This document shows, piece after piece, positions 1-5,219 of a DNA stretch of 5,219 nucleotides. The translations under genes were made by a program, and so were the position numbers. Below the pieces are notes generated by a model. The model was not told where the DNA came from. It worked only from the letters and a program-made list of their open reading frames with translations, and ran no database searches. The stretch is from Ilumatobacteraceae bacterium (GTDB lineage: Bacteria > Actinomycetota > Acidimicrobiia > Acidimicrobiales > Ilumatobacteraceae). Every line of letters begins with the position of its first letter. Position 1 is the first letter of the stretch. The DNA lies in the NCBI GenBank assembly GCA_025464045.1, contig JAODBQ010000295.1, positions 1 through 5,219 on the forward strand. The letters are read 5' to 3'.

Positions 1-459
1 GAGCTTCACGCCGCCGACGATGTCCATCTGCCACAACTCCATCGCCCACGACCGCTCCCACCGCCGATAATCATCCCGCTTGCGCTTGCGGGCCAGCGGT
101 GTGATCAGGCGCTGCCGGACCAGGCACCGATAGATCGACGACAACGTCGGCAACGGCGCCACATGCTCCTGGGCGAGCTGATGCAGGATCGTGCGCTGAC
201 CCCACCCCGGATGCTCCCGACGGATCGTCACCACCCGCGCTTCGACCACAGGCGTCATCTGATGCGGACACGACAACGGCTTCGCCGAACCATCGACCAG
301 ACCGGCGAGGCCCTGGGATGCGTACTTGTGCAGCCAGGCGTGCACCGTCTGACGGCTCACCCCGTTGCGGCGAGCCACATCCGTCACCGAAGCACCCTGG
401 TTCAACACCTCGAGAACTGCCTGATACCGCTGTTCCACGACGTTGAGCTCCACCAACAC
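1..459 (-). CDS. IS481-family transposase, N-terminal part (3' end outside window)
   Basis: This is a DDE transposase that would catalyse cut or copy transfer of the surrounding insertion sequence. The frame is open for 153 codons and runs off the left edge with no stop, so only the N-terminal part is visible. Residues about 6-60 form a helix-turn-helix of the HTH_29/IS481 type (VVEQRYQAVLEVL, then SVTDVARRNGVSRQTVHAWL), and 61-68 carry the family-typical PLSCPHQM. Residues about 80-118 hold REHPGWGQRTI and a SSIYRCLVR helix, followed by a basic stretch KRKRDD. WQMDIVGG at 143-150 brings the first catalytic aspartate, D146, at the start of the rve/integrase core. The other acidic residues lie beyond the window. 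I chose GTG at 459 because GAGGGGG (468-474) sits 8 nt upstream; TTG at 456 or GTG at 453 are alternatives, since relatives often begin near VELxVVEQRYQ. It lies downstream of the transporter operon on the same strand and could be read from it. Confidence 0.9.
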   Translation of the reverse strand, partial: MLVELNVVEQRYQAVLEVLNQGASVTDVARRNGVSRQTVHAWLHKYASQGLAGLVDGSAKPLSCPHQMTPVVEARVVTIRREHPGWGQRTILHQLAQEHVAPLPTLSSIYRCLVRQRLITPLARKRKRDDYRRWERSWAMELWQMDIVGGVKL

Positions 460-533
460 CAGCGAGACCCCCTCGACCCAGACGGGCCGACGCGCCCGCC
501 ACCGAGAAGGCTGACCCACACCAGGAGCCGAAG

Positions 534-640
534 TGTCAAGCAGCTACCGGAGTCACTGTCGCCCAGCTACCGAAGTCGCGTCCCGAAACTGTCGCCCACC
601 TACCGGAGCCACGCTGTCAAGCATGAACCGGAACTGCACA
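534..640 (+). repeat. Four tandem degenerate TGTC...ACCGG repeats at the IS end
   Basis: Four units follow one another head to tail, starting at 534, 557, 590 and 615, with steps of 23, 33 and 25 bp. Each begins TGTC, and each has ACCGG or ACCGA beginning at exactly its 13th base. The shared core is TGTCRMSCAnnnACCGRA. The first and last units begin TGTCAAGCA, the middle two TGTCGCCCA. The first three continue with AGYC-like bases after ACCGG, while the last ends in GAACTGCACA, the proposed tip. The fixed spacing inside each unit and the place next to an IS481 transposase suggest transposase-binding sites in the terminal and subterminal end. On the minus strand the outer two units contain TTGACA. 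No array of identical repeats with uniform spacers is present, so this is not CRISPR. Confidence 0.7.
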
Positions 641-643
641 TGT

Positions 644-3043
644 TCATTCGGACCTCAACCACGGAGCGATGGTGTGGGGGACGGCTCGCCGCGAGAGCGC
701 GACGCCGGTGAGCGTCGAGAGGATCAACAACCCCGCAGCCAGGCCGGCGAAGATCGGCCAAGGGGACCTTGGCGCGTAGACGGAGTCGATGGAGTTGGTG
801 ACGGCGTGCCACAGCAGACGGCCACCGACGACTCCCAACGGAAGGCCGATGGCGGCGGTGAGGAGCGCGAGGATCCCGCCGTGCAATGACAGCACGCGAC
901 GAGCCTGGTTGGGCTTCATCCCGAGCGCGCGAAGGACACTGAGATCGTGCCGGCGGCGACCGGCGACCGTCGCCAGCGAGTGCACGAGAACCAGCAGTGT
1001 GAGGAGAGCGGCAAACGCTTCGACGATCAGCGGCACACTTCTGACCCGGCTGAGGTTGAGGATGCGAGCAGGCCTGAACGAATCGTCGATCACCCGCTCG
1101 AAACCGCCCGTGAGCCCCGACATCTCCGCCCGGACTGCGGCGATGTCAGCGCCTGGCACGAGCCGCACAGCGAGCTCGAGCCCTCCCTCGTTGTCGATCG
1201 AGCTCGGCGTGGCGAACTGGGTGTAGTCCGACGGCGTCATGACCGCTCCGACATCGGAGCCATAGCTCCCCACCGAGACCGGGACGACGGTGCCGACGAT
1301 GGTCAGCGAGCCTGACGCACCGGATGACCTCACCGCTACGGAATCACCGACGCTGAGGTGATGGTCGTCCATGAAGCTCGGCCCGAATGCGACCTCTCCA
1401 TCGTGTCGAGGCGATCGCCCGGTCAAGATCGTCGGTTCGATCGATCCCTTCAACGGGTCGATCGAAACAGCGGCGATGTCGTCGCCGTCGGCGACGACCC
1501 GTCCTCCGTCGAGCAGCGCGAATGCGGCAACACGTTGATCCCCGTCGAGCGCGGCCAACGCCCCGGGATCGGGGGCATCCCCGAACACGGCACCCTGGAT
1601 GTCCCATGGCGCTCCGTAGAGCTGTGGCCGGCTGATCAGATGGTCTTGGCTGCGGATGACCGTCGCGGCACAGGCGATCATCGCAACGCCGAACACCGCC
1701 GCGGTCAACGTTCGCCGGGCGACGGCGGAGAGCCGACCGCTGTCGAGAAGGAATCGCCCAGCCGTTGCGGGCACCGGCCGCGACGACGAGAAGAGCCGAG
1801 CCAGCCTGCCGACCCGTGGCGTCCGTGTGCGGTCGCCACCGAGGTCGACCAACGCGCCGGAACCGAGCACGACGCCAAGGGTCAGCAGTGCACCCAGCGA
1901 CAACACGAGCCAGTCGCCATCGACGCCCGGGGAAGGCTCCGCTTGCCTGGCCAGCCCGATCGGGAACAGTGGCGACAGCGCGATCGCGGCGACGACCGCA
2001 ACGAGGCCGGCGGCCACGCCGAGGCACGCGCTCCAGATCGCGGTGGCGCGCCGCTGGTTGCGTCGGTCCCAGCCGAGTGCACGGAGTCGCGATTCCTCCG
2101 CGGCGGCCGCCGCCCGATGGCGAGCGAGCGCTTGTGGCACGGCGATCAACCCTGCGAAGACGGCCAAGGCGCCGAGGATCATCAGCCCGTTCCGCTCGAC
2201 ATCGAGGGCACCCTCGACGCGTTCCGGATCGTCTCGGGAGTCCGTTTCCAGGAAGACGTCGGCGGCGTGGCCGCTGACGCGATCGGGTCCGATCGCATCG
2301 GTGAGCGCGGTTCCCAACTTCTCGCGGGTGTCCGCCGATTCGACGAACGCGCCGCTGAGCCAGGTCGGCGATGCGACCAACGGCAGCCACGCCTCGGTGA
2401 GCGCCGGCGACAGCTCGATGTTCAACGACTGGCCCGCCTCCGGCGAGATGTCATCGGGGTACCGGAGGATGCCGCTGACCGTGACGTCGCCCAGATCGAC
2501 ATCGATGGCGCAGTCCGACGAACCCGATGAGCAGGCCTCGTACGCCGTCGGGCTGTAGCCGACCATGTGGAGAGAATCGCCCGGGCCGACGCCGAGTCGC
2601 TGCGCGGCCAGAACGTTGACGGCCACATCGCGGGGACCGCTCGGGAGCTCCCCCGCGACGATCTTCGGGATCGACACGGTTCGATCGACGGTCGCGGTGG
2701 TGTCGGTGATCGGGCCGACCACGCCGAGGCTGTACTCGTCGTTCTTGGCGAGCGTCGATGGCTTCACCGCAACGAACGCGATCTCGATGACGGACTGGGC
2801 GCCGGCATCGCGACGCATCACAGATGCCGCGAGATCAGCTGTCGCCTGATCAGGCGCGGACACGAAGACGGTGAGATCTTTGGTGGCGCGCACGAACCTG
2901 GCGAACGACGTGGCGGTTCGCCGCGCCCCTGCGATCGCAGCCATCGCCACGGCGCCACACAGCCCGGCGATCAAGACCACGAGCACAGCGGAACGCCACT
3001 GCGACCGCAGGTTCGTCCGTGCCCAGAACAATGCGGCCGCCAT
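644..3043 (-). CDS. FtsX/MacB-family ABC transporter permease, 799 aa
   Basis: This is the membrane subunit of a type VII (MacB/LolCE/FtsX-like) ABC transporter, pairing with the ATPase encoded just upstream. Hydrophobic segments are visible at about 17-40, 286-307, 334-360, 377-399, 443-464, 669-692, 717-741 and 761-784. Large extracytoplasmic domains lie between helices 1 and 2 (41-285, MacB_PCD-like) and between helices 5 and 6 (465-668). The protein is an internal duplication: SRLRALGWDRRNQRR (318-332) and SVLRALGMKPNQARR (702-716) are matching cytoplasmic coupling segments of two FtsX domains. Two cysteines, C171 and C178, sit in the first outer domain. The length fits two-FtsX-domain actinobacterial permeases. 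ATG at 3043 is the first possible start, because the preceding in-frame codons are TGA TCG. No strong ribosome site is seen, which suggests re-initiation after the ATPase. The C-terminus, a basic tail ending WLRSE, looks native although an IS begins 3 bp beyond the stop. Substrate unknown. Confidence 0.93.
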   Translation of the reverse strand: MAAALFWARTNLRSQWRSAVLVVLIAGLCGAVAMAAIAGARRTATSFARFVRATKDLTVFVSAPDQATADLAASVMRRDAGAQSVIEIAFVAVKPSTLAKNDEYSLGVVGPITDTTATVDRTVSIPKIVAGELPSGPRDVAVNVLAAQRLGVGPGDSLHMVGYSPTAYEACSSGSSDCAIDVDLGDVTVSGILRYPDDISPEAGQSLNIELSPALTEAWLPLVASPTWLSGAFVESADTREKLGTALTDAIGPDRVSGHAADVFLETDSRDDPERVEGALDVERNGLMILGALAVFAGLIAVPQALARHRAAAAAEESRLRALGWDRRNQRRATAIWSACLGVAAGLVAVVAAIALSPLFPIGLARQAEPSPGVDGDWLVLSLGALLTLGVVLGSGALVDLGGDRTRTPRVGRLARLFSSSRPVPATAGRFLLDSGRLSAVARRTLTAAVFGVAMIACAATVIRSQDHLISRPQLYGAPWDIQGAVFGDAPDPGALAALDGDQRVAAFALLDGGRVVADGDDIAAVSIDPLKGSIEPTILTGRSPRHDGEVAFGPSFMDDHHLSVGDSVAVRSSGASGSLTIVGTVVPVSVGSYGSDVGAVMTPSDYTQFATPSSIDNEGGLELAVRLVPGADIAAVRAEMSGLTGGFERVIDDSFRPARILNLSRVRSVPLIVEAFAALLTLLVLVHSLATVAGRRRHDLSVLRALGMKPNQARRVLSLHGGILALLTAAIGLPLGVVGGRLLWHAVTNSIDSVYAPRSPWPIFAGLAAGLLILSTLTGVALSRRAVPHTIAPWLRSE

Positions 3044-3046
3044 CGA

Positions 3047-3793
3047 TCACGCGCTCAATCGCCCCGCAGCGAGCCGGCCGTCGTCGATGACCCGACCGTC
3101 GCGCATGCGCACCAGGCGTTGCGCGGCGTCCGCCACCGGCTGATCGTGGGTGACGAGCAGGATCGTCTGGCCGCCGGCGTGCAGCCGCGTGAACAGCTCG
3201 AGCACCTCCTCGCCACCTTCGGAGTCGAGCGCGCCGGTCGGTTCGTCCGCCAGCAGCAGTGTCGGTTCGTTGGCGAGCGCCCTGGCGATGGCCAACCGCT
3301 GGCGCTGCCCACCCGACAGCGCGGCAGGCGACTGCTTGGCCTTGTCGCCGATGCCGAGCAGATCGAGCAGGTCGCGGCCACGGGTCTCGGCGGCCTTGCG
3401 CTTGCGGCCGGCGATCAACGCCGGCATGAGGACGTTCTCCAATGCCGTCATCCCCTCGAGGAGGTTGAAGAACTGGAAGACGATCCCGACGTGGTGTCGA
3501 CGCATGATCGCCAGCTCGCTCTCGGTCTTGCCGACGAGCGCCTCACCCGCAACGGACACCTCGCCTTCGTCAGGCACATCGAGGCCGGCAACGATGTTGA
3601 GCAGCGTCGACTTACCGCAACCCGAGGGCCCCATCACCGCCACGAACTCGCCGCGACCGATGTCCAGATCCGCACCGCGCAGGGCTCGTACCGGTGCCGT
3701 GTCCTGCTCGAACGTGCGGAACACCTGGTTCACGTCGACGACGAGATCGCGGGCGACGGACTGATCGTCGAGCGTCGGTTCGCCGATGGTCAC
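3047..3793 (-). CDS. ABC transporter ATP-binding protein (LolD/MacB type), 248 aa
   Basis: This cytoplasmic nucleotide-binding subunit hydrolyses ATP to drive the FtsX-type permease encoded immediately downstream. All ATPase motifs are intact: Walker A GPSGCGKST (55-63), Q-loop VFQFFNLL with Q107, signature LSGGQRQR (159-166), Walker B LLLADEP with catalytic E184, D-loop ALD (188-190) and switch H216 in LLVTHD. The FQFFNLL after the Q-loop and the length are typical of the LolD/MacB/FtsE-like group. I chose the GTG start at 3793, giving MTIGEPTLDD, for two reasons: AGGAG lies 8 nt upstream, and the start overlaps the cyclase stop as GTGA. The frame stays open back to 3994, but that extension is arginine-rich and fully inside the cyclase gene, so it is rejected. 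The stop TGA (3047-3049) is followed by TCG and then the permease ATG in the same frame. Export or mechanotransmission is likely; the substrate is unknown. Confidence 0.95.
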   Translation of the reverse strand: MTIGEPTLDDQSVARDLVVDVNQVFRTFEQDTAPVRALRGADLDIGRGEFVAVMGPSGCGKSTLLNIVAGLDVPDEGEVSVAGEALVGKTESELAIMRRHHVGIVFQFFNLLEGMTALENVLMPALIAGRKRKAAETRGRDLLDLLGIGDKAKQSPAALSGGQRQRLAIARALANEPTLLLADEPTGALDSEGGEEVLELFTRLHAGGQTILLVTHDQPVADAAQRLVRMRDGRVIDDGRLAAGRLSA

Positions 3794-5136
3794 GATGCTG
3801 TCTCCTGGGTGACGACCGCACGGGCTGCGGGCTGGTTGACGGATGCGAGCCTTCTCGGCCGGACGGGCGTTGAACGGCCTTTGACCAGATGCTCGCCGAG
3901 GTCTTCGGCCTCGGGCTTCACGGTCAGTTGTTCCCACGTGACGTCGCTGACGACGATCTCGCCGTCCGCTGCGAACTGTTGCAGGCGCTGACACAGGTTG
4001 ACGGCATCTCCCACGACCGTGTACTCCAGTCGCTCCTCGGACCCGAGGAGGGCCGCGGCGACGTCACCGCTCGACAACCCGATCCCCAACGGGAACGGCT
4101 CCAGGCCTTCCGCCGACCATTGGACGTTGACCGCGGACTGAGCCGCGTGCATCGCCGCTGCGGCAACGAGCGCTCGGTCGGCGTGATCACATGACGGCTC
4201 GGGGGCACCGAACACCGCCATCACCGCGTCGCCGACGTACTGCATCACCGTTCCGCCGGCGGACAGGATGGCACCGTTCATCTCGGCACGATGCCGGTTG
4301 AGCTGTTGAGCGAGGAGCGACGGGTCGGTGTGCTCGCTGATCGTCGAGTACCCGCGGATGTCGCTCATCAGCACGGTCACGTTGAGCTGCTCGCTGTCGC
4401 CGGGGTGGGCGCCGCGGGCGCGGACGCGCTCGGCAACGCCGGTGGGCAGCATGCGCGACAACGACTCACCCTGCTCCTCGCGGGACACGATCGCATTGTG
4501 GATCCGCTTCAGCCGATCGAGCGATCCGGCTGTTCCTGCGGACACGCCTTCGGCGAGGCGGACGAACAAGCTCTCGACGCGACCTTCGACGGATGCAGGC
4601 GAGGAGTTGGTTGCTGCGGCAATGGCCTTGATCGGCTTTCCCTCGGCGACCATCTCCAGCAAGGCATCGTCCTCTGCATCGAGGCCGCCGGTGCGGCGAA
4701 CGGGGCTGATCAACGCGCTGACGACCGCAGGATCGAGCATCGATCCACCCGAGGCGACCTCGCGGATCGCCCGGGCGAGCTGATCACCCTCGGCGATGCG
4801 ATCCTTGAGCAGGTAGGCGTAACCCGCGGCGCCTTCGGACAGCAACGAGATCGCGTAGTCGGGGTCGTCGTACTGGCTGAGGATGACGATGCCGGTGCCC
4901 GGATGACGCTTGCGGATGAGCTTGCAAGCCTCGATGCCTTCGCGGTGGAAGTTCGGTGGCATGCGGATGTCGCTGACGACGACGTTCGGCGCGGCGGCCT
5001 CCGCGCCGGTCACGAGACCGTCATGATCTTCGGCCTCGCCGACGATCTCCAAGTCGTGGTGGCGCGACAGCATCGCCTTGACCCCTTCGCGGATGAAGAT
5101 GCTGTCGTCGGCGACGAAGACGGTGATCGCTCCCAT
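3790..5136 (-). CDS. Response regulator with LuxR-like HTH and class III adenylate/guanylate cyclase domain, 448 aa
   Basis: This is a cytoplasmic signalling protein predicted to make a cyclic nucleotide under control of phosphorylation. Residues 1-125 form a NarL-type receiver with acidic pair D10/D11, phosphoacceptor D56 (VVSDIRMPP), S87, switch aromatic Y108 and K111 (YLLKD). Residues about 151-195 resemble a GerE/LuxR helix-turn-helix (LLEMVAEGKPIKAIA, then SPASVEGRVESLFVRL). A linker (about 205-250) with MLPTGVAERV leads into the cyclase domain (251-430). Metal-binding aspartates D259 (MSDIRGYS) and D303 (YVGDAVMAVFG) and transition-state N380 and R384 (VNLCQRL) are present. The usual purine-selecting lysine is Q299, with T373 as its partner, so the choice of ATP or GTP is uncertain. 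ATG at 5136 gives the usual receiver start (MGAITVFVADD). A GAGG lies 16 nt upstream, too far for a good ribosome site, and I see no clear promoter in the 34-bp gap above it. The gene overlaps the ABC ATPase by 4 bp. Confidence 0.92.
   Translation of the reverse strand: MGAITVFVADDSIFIREGVKAMLSRHHDLEIVGEAEDHDGLVTGAEAAAPNVVVSDIRMPPNFHREGIEACKLIRKRHPGTGIVILSQYDDPDYAISLLSEGAAGYAYLLKDRIAEGDQLARAIREVASGGSMLDPAVVSALISPVRRTGGLDAEDDALLEMVAEGKPIKAIAAATNSSPASVEGRVESLFVRLAEGVSAGTAGSLDRLKRIHNAIVSREEQGESLSRMLPTGVAERVRARGAHPGDSEQLNVTVLMSDIRGYSTISEHTDPSLLAQQLNRHRAEMNGAILSAGGTVMQYVGDAVMAVFGAPEPSCDHADRALVAAAAMHAAQSAVNVQWSAEGLEPFPLGIGLSSGDVAAALLGSEERLEYTVVGDAVNLCQRLQQFAADGEIVVSDVTWEQLTVKPEAEDLGEHLVKGRSTPVRPRRLASVNQPAARAVVTQETAS
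3802..3806 (-). promoter_or_regulatory. Ribosome binding site AGGAG of the ABC ATPase
   Basis: On the minus strand AGGAG is followed by an 8-nt spacer and GTG at 3793. It lies inside the last codons of the receiver/cyclase gene. This site decides the ATPase start and, with the GTGA overlap, points to coupled translation of the two genes. Confidence 0.7.
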
Positions 5137-5170
5137 GGGACGCGATTCAATACCTCAGGAGGGCCGGCGG

Positions 5171-5219
5171 CTAGTGAGCGGGCACCCGGATGTTGGTGAT
5201 GCCAGCAACACCCCCGGAC
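5171..5219 (-). CDS. Possible C-terminal end of an upstream gene (15 codons, histidine kinase?)
   Basis: On the minus strand one frame enters from the right edge and ends at TAG (5171-5173), reading SGGVAGITNIRVPAH. The last residues resemble the final strand of HATPase_c domains (G-x-T-x-I-x-V-P), and a kinase upstream of a response regulator would make sense. The stop lies 34 bp before the regulator's ATG, a spacing compatible with one operon. Fifteen codons are too few to be sure. The same bases could instead be non-coding, or start a divergent gene at GTG 5174. Confidence 0.35.
   Translation of the reverse strand, partial: SGGVAGITNIRVPAH
5191..5210. repeat. Imperfect inverted repeat TGTTGGTG-ATGC-CAGCAACA
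   Basis: Two 8-base arms match with one mismatch around a 4-base centre, about 55 bp upstream of the receiver/cyclase start. It could be an operator half-site pair or a small hairpin. It also lies inside the putative tail of the upstream gene, where it may be chance. Confidence 0.25.

Larger units (their letters stand above)
1..640 (-). mobile_element. IS481-family insertion sequence, 5' end (partial)
   Basis: The segment contains the transposase start and its upstream end. Read on the minus strand, the proposed tip begins at 640 with TGTGCAGTTCCGG. IS481-family ends characteristically begin with TGT. The tip overlaps the outermost of four TGTC-headed repeats, which stop abruptly here, while the coding sequence of the permease ends at 644. 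The opposite end of the element and the target duplication are outside the window, so the exact boundary is inferred and could shift by a few bases. About 74 bp separate the transposase start from the innermost repeat. Confidence 0.75.

Noticed and set aside
71..502. 143-codon minus-strand frame with an ATG start
   Set aside because: It overlaps the transposase in another frame; the transposase frame carries the HTH and WQMD motifs, while this one is low-complexity G/A/S.
534..640. CRISPR-like array
   Set aside because: Units are degenerate, only four in number, have unequal lengths and no spacers; position and content fit an IS end.
460..643. Rho-independent terminator after the permease
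   Set aside because: I see no GC-rich hairpin followed by a T run on the minus strand between the permease stop and the transposase start.
163..711. 182-codon plus-strand frame across the IS boundary
   Set aside because: It is antisense to the transposase, crosses the repeat array and enters the antisense of the permease; no domain is visible.
1344..2390. 348-codon minus-strand frame inside the permease
   Set aside because: It is the permease read in another frame, dominated by arginine, and lacks membrane segments.
1358..2530. 390-codon open frame on the plus strand
   Set aside because: It lies wholly antisense to the permease, whose membrane helices and FtsX repeats are clear. Its product is rich in R, D, G and Q with no recognisable domain, as expected for the complement of GC-rich coding DNA.
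2567..3991. 474-codon open frame on the plus strand
   Set aside because: It runs antisense across three genes (permease, ATPase, cyclase) with no domain of its own; a shadow of high GC.
3794..3994. Longer N-terminus for the ABC ATPase (start at 3994)
   Set aside because: The extra 67 residues are arginine-rich, lie entirely within the cyclase coding sequence and have no counterpart in LolD-type ATPases; GTG 3793 has a good ribosome site.
5131..5140. Perfect 10-bp palindrome TCCCATGGGA over the regulator's start codon
   Set aside because: It is short and includes CATG from the start codon plus a GGA codon; likely chance.
4291..5199. 302-codon open frame on the plus strand
   Set aside because: It is antisense to the receiver/cyclase gene, in which every catalytic motif is intact, and shows no motif of its own.
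5174..5219. Divergent plus-strand gene starting GTG at 5174 with AGGAGG at 5157-5162
   Set aside because: The spacer of 11 nt is long, only 15 codons are visible, and it would leave just 37 bp between divergent starts with no promoters seen. It is not excluded, but is less supported than an upstream co-directional gene.

Overview
The window is GC-rich and densely coded. All recognisable genes lie on the minus strand, so the window reads biologically from right (about 5219) to left (1). High GC, GTG starts, a NarL-type receiver fused to a class III nucleotide cyclase and an actinobacterial-style IS481 transposase together suggest an actinobacterium. I cannot fix the genus; something in or near the Acidimicrobiia is only a guess.

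Region by region along the minus strand: (1) 5171-5219 may hold the last 15 codons of an upstream gene, possibly a sensor histidine kinase, running off the right edge. (2) 5136-3790 encodes a 448-residue protein combining a phosphoreceiver domain, a LuxR/GerE-like helix-turn-helix segment and a C-terminal class III adenylate/guanylate cyclase domain. (3) 3793-3047 encodes a LolD/MacB-type ABC ATPase whose GTG start overlaps the cyclase stop by four bases (GTGA). (4) 3043-644 encodes a 799-residue FtsX/MacB-family permease with two extracytoplasmic domains and eight predicted membrane helices, starting 3 bp after the ATPase stop. (5) From about 640 to the left edge lies one end of an IS481-family insertion sequence. 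It has four TGTC-headed repeats at its tip and the N-terminal half of a DDE transposase, cut by the window edge.

Genes 2-4 form a tightly packed operon. The likely logic is that a sensed signal is phospho-relayed to the receiver/cyclase protein, which makes a cyclic nucleotide and perhaps binds DNA. The co-translated ATPase and permease form an ABC exporter or mechanotransmission complex. The substrate and the link between cyclase and transporter cannot be read from the sequence. The IS has landed immediately behind the permease stop codon, apparently leaving the operon intact but replacing whatever lay downstream.

The points most worth a second look are the receiver-HTH-cyclase architecture coupled to an ABC transporter, the replacement of the cyclase's purine-specifying lysine by glutamine, the in-register repeat array at the IS tip, and the ATPase and permease sharing one frame across a single stop.
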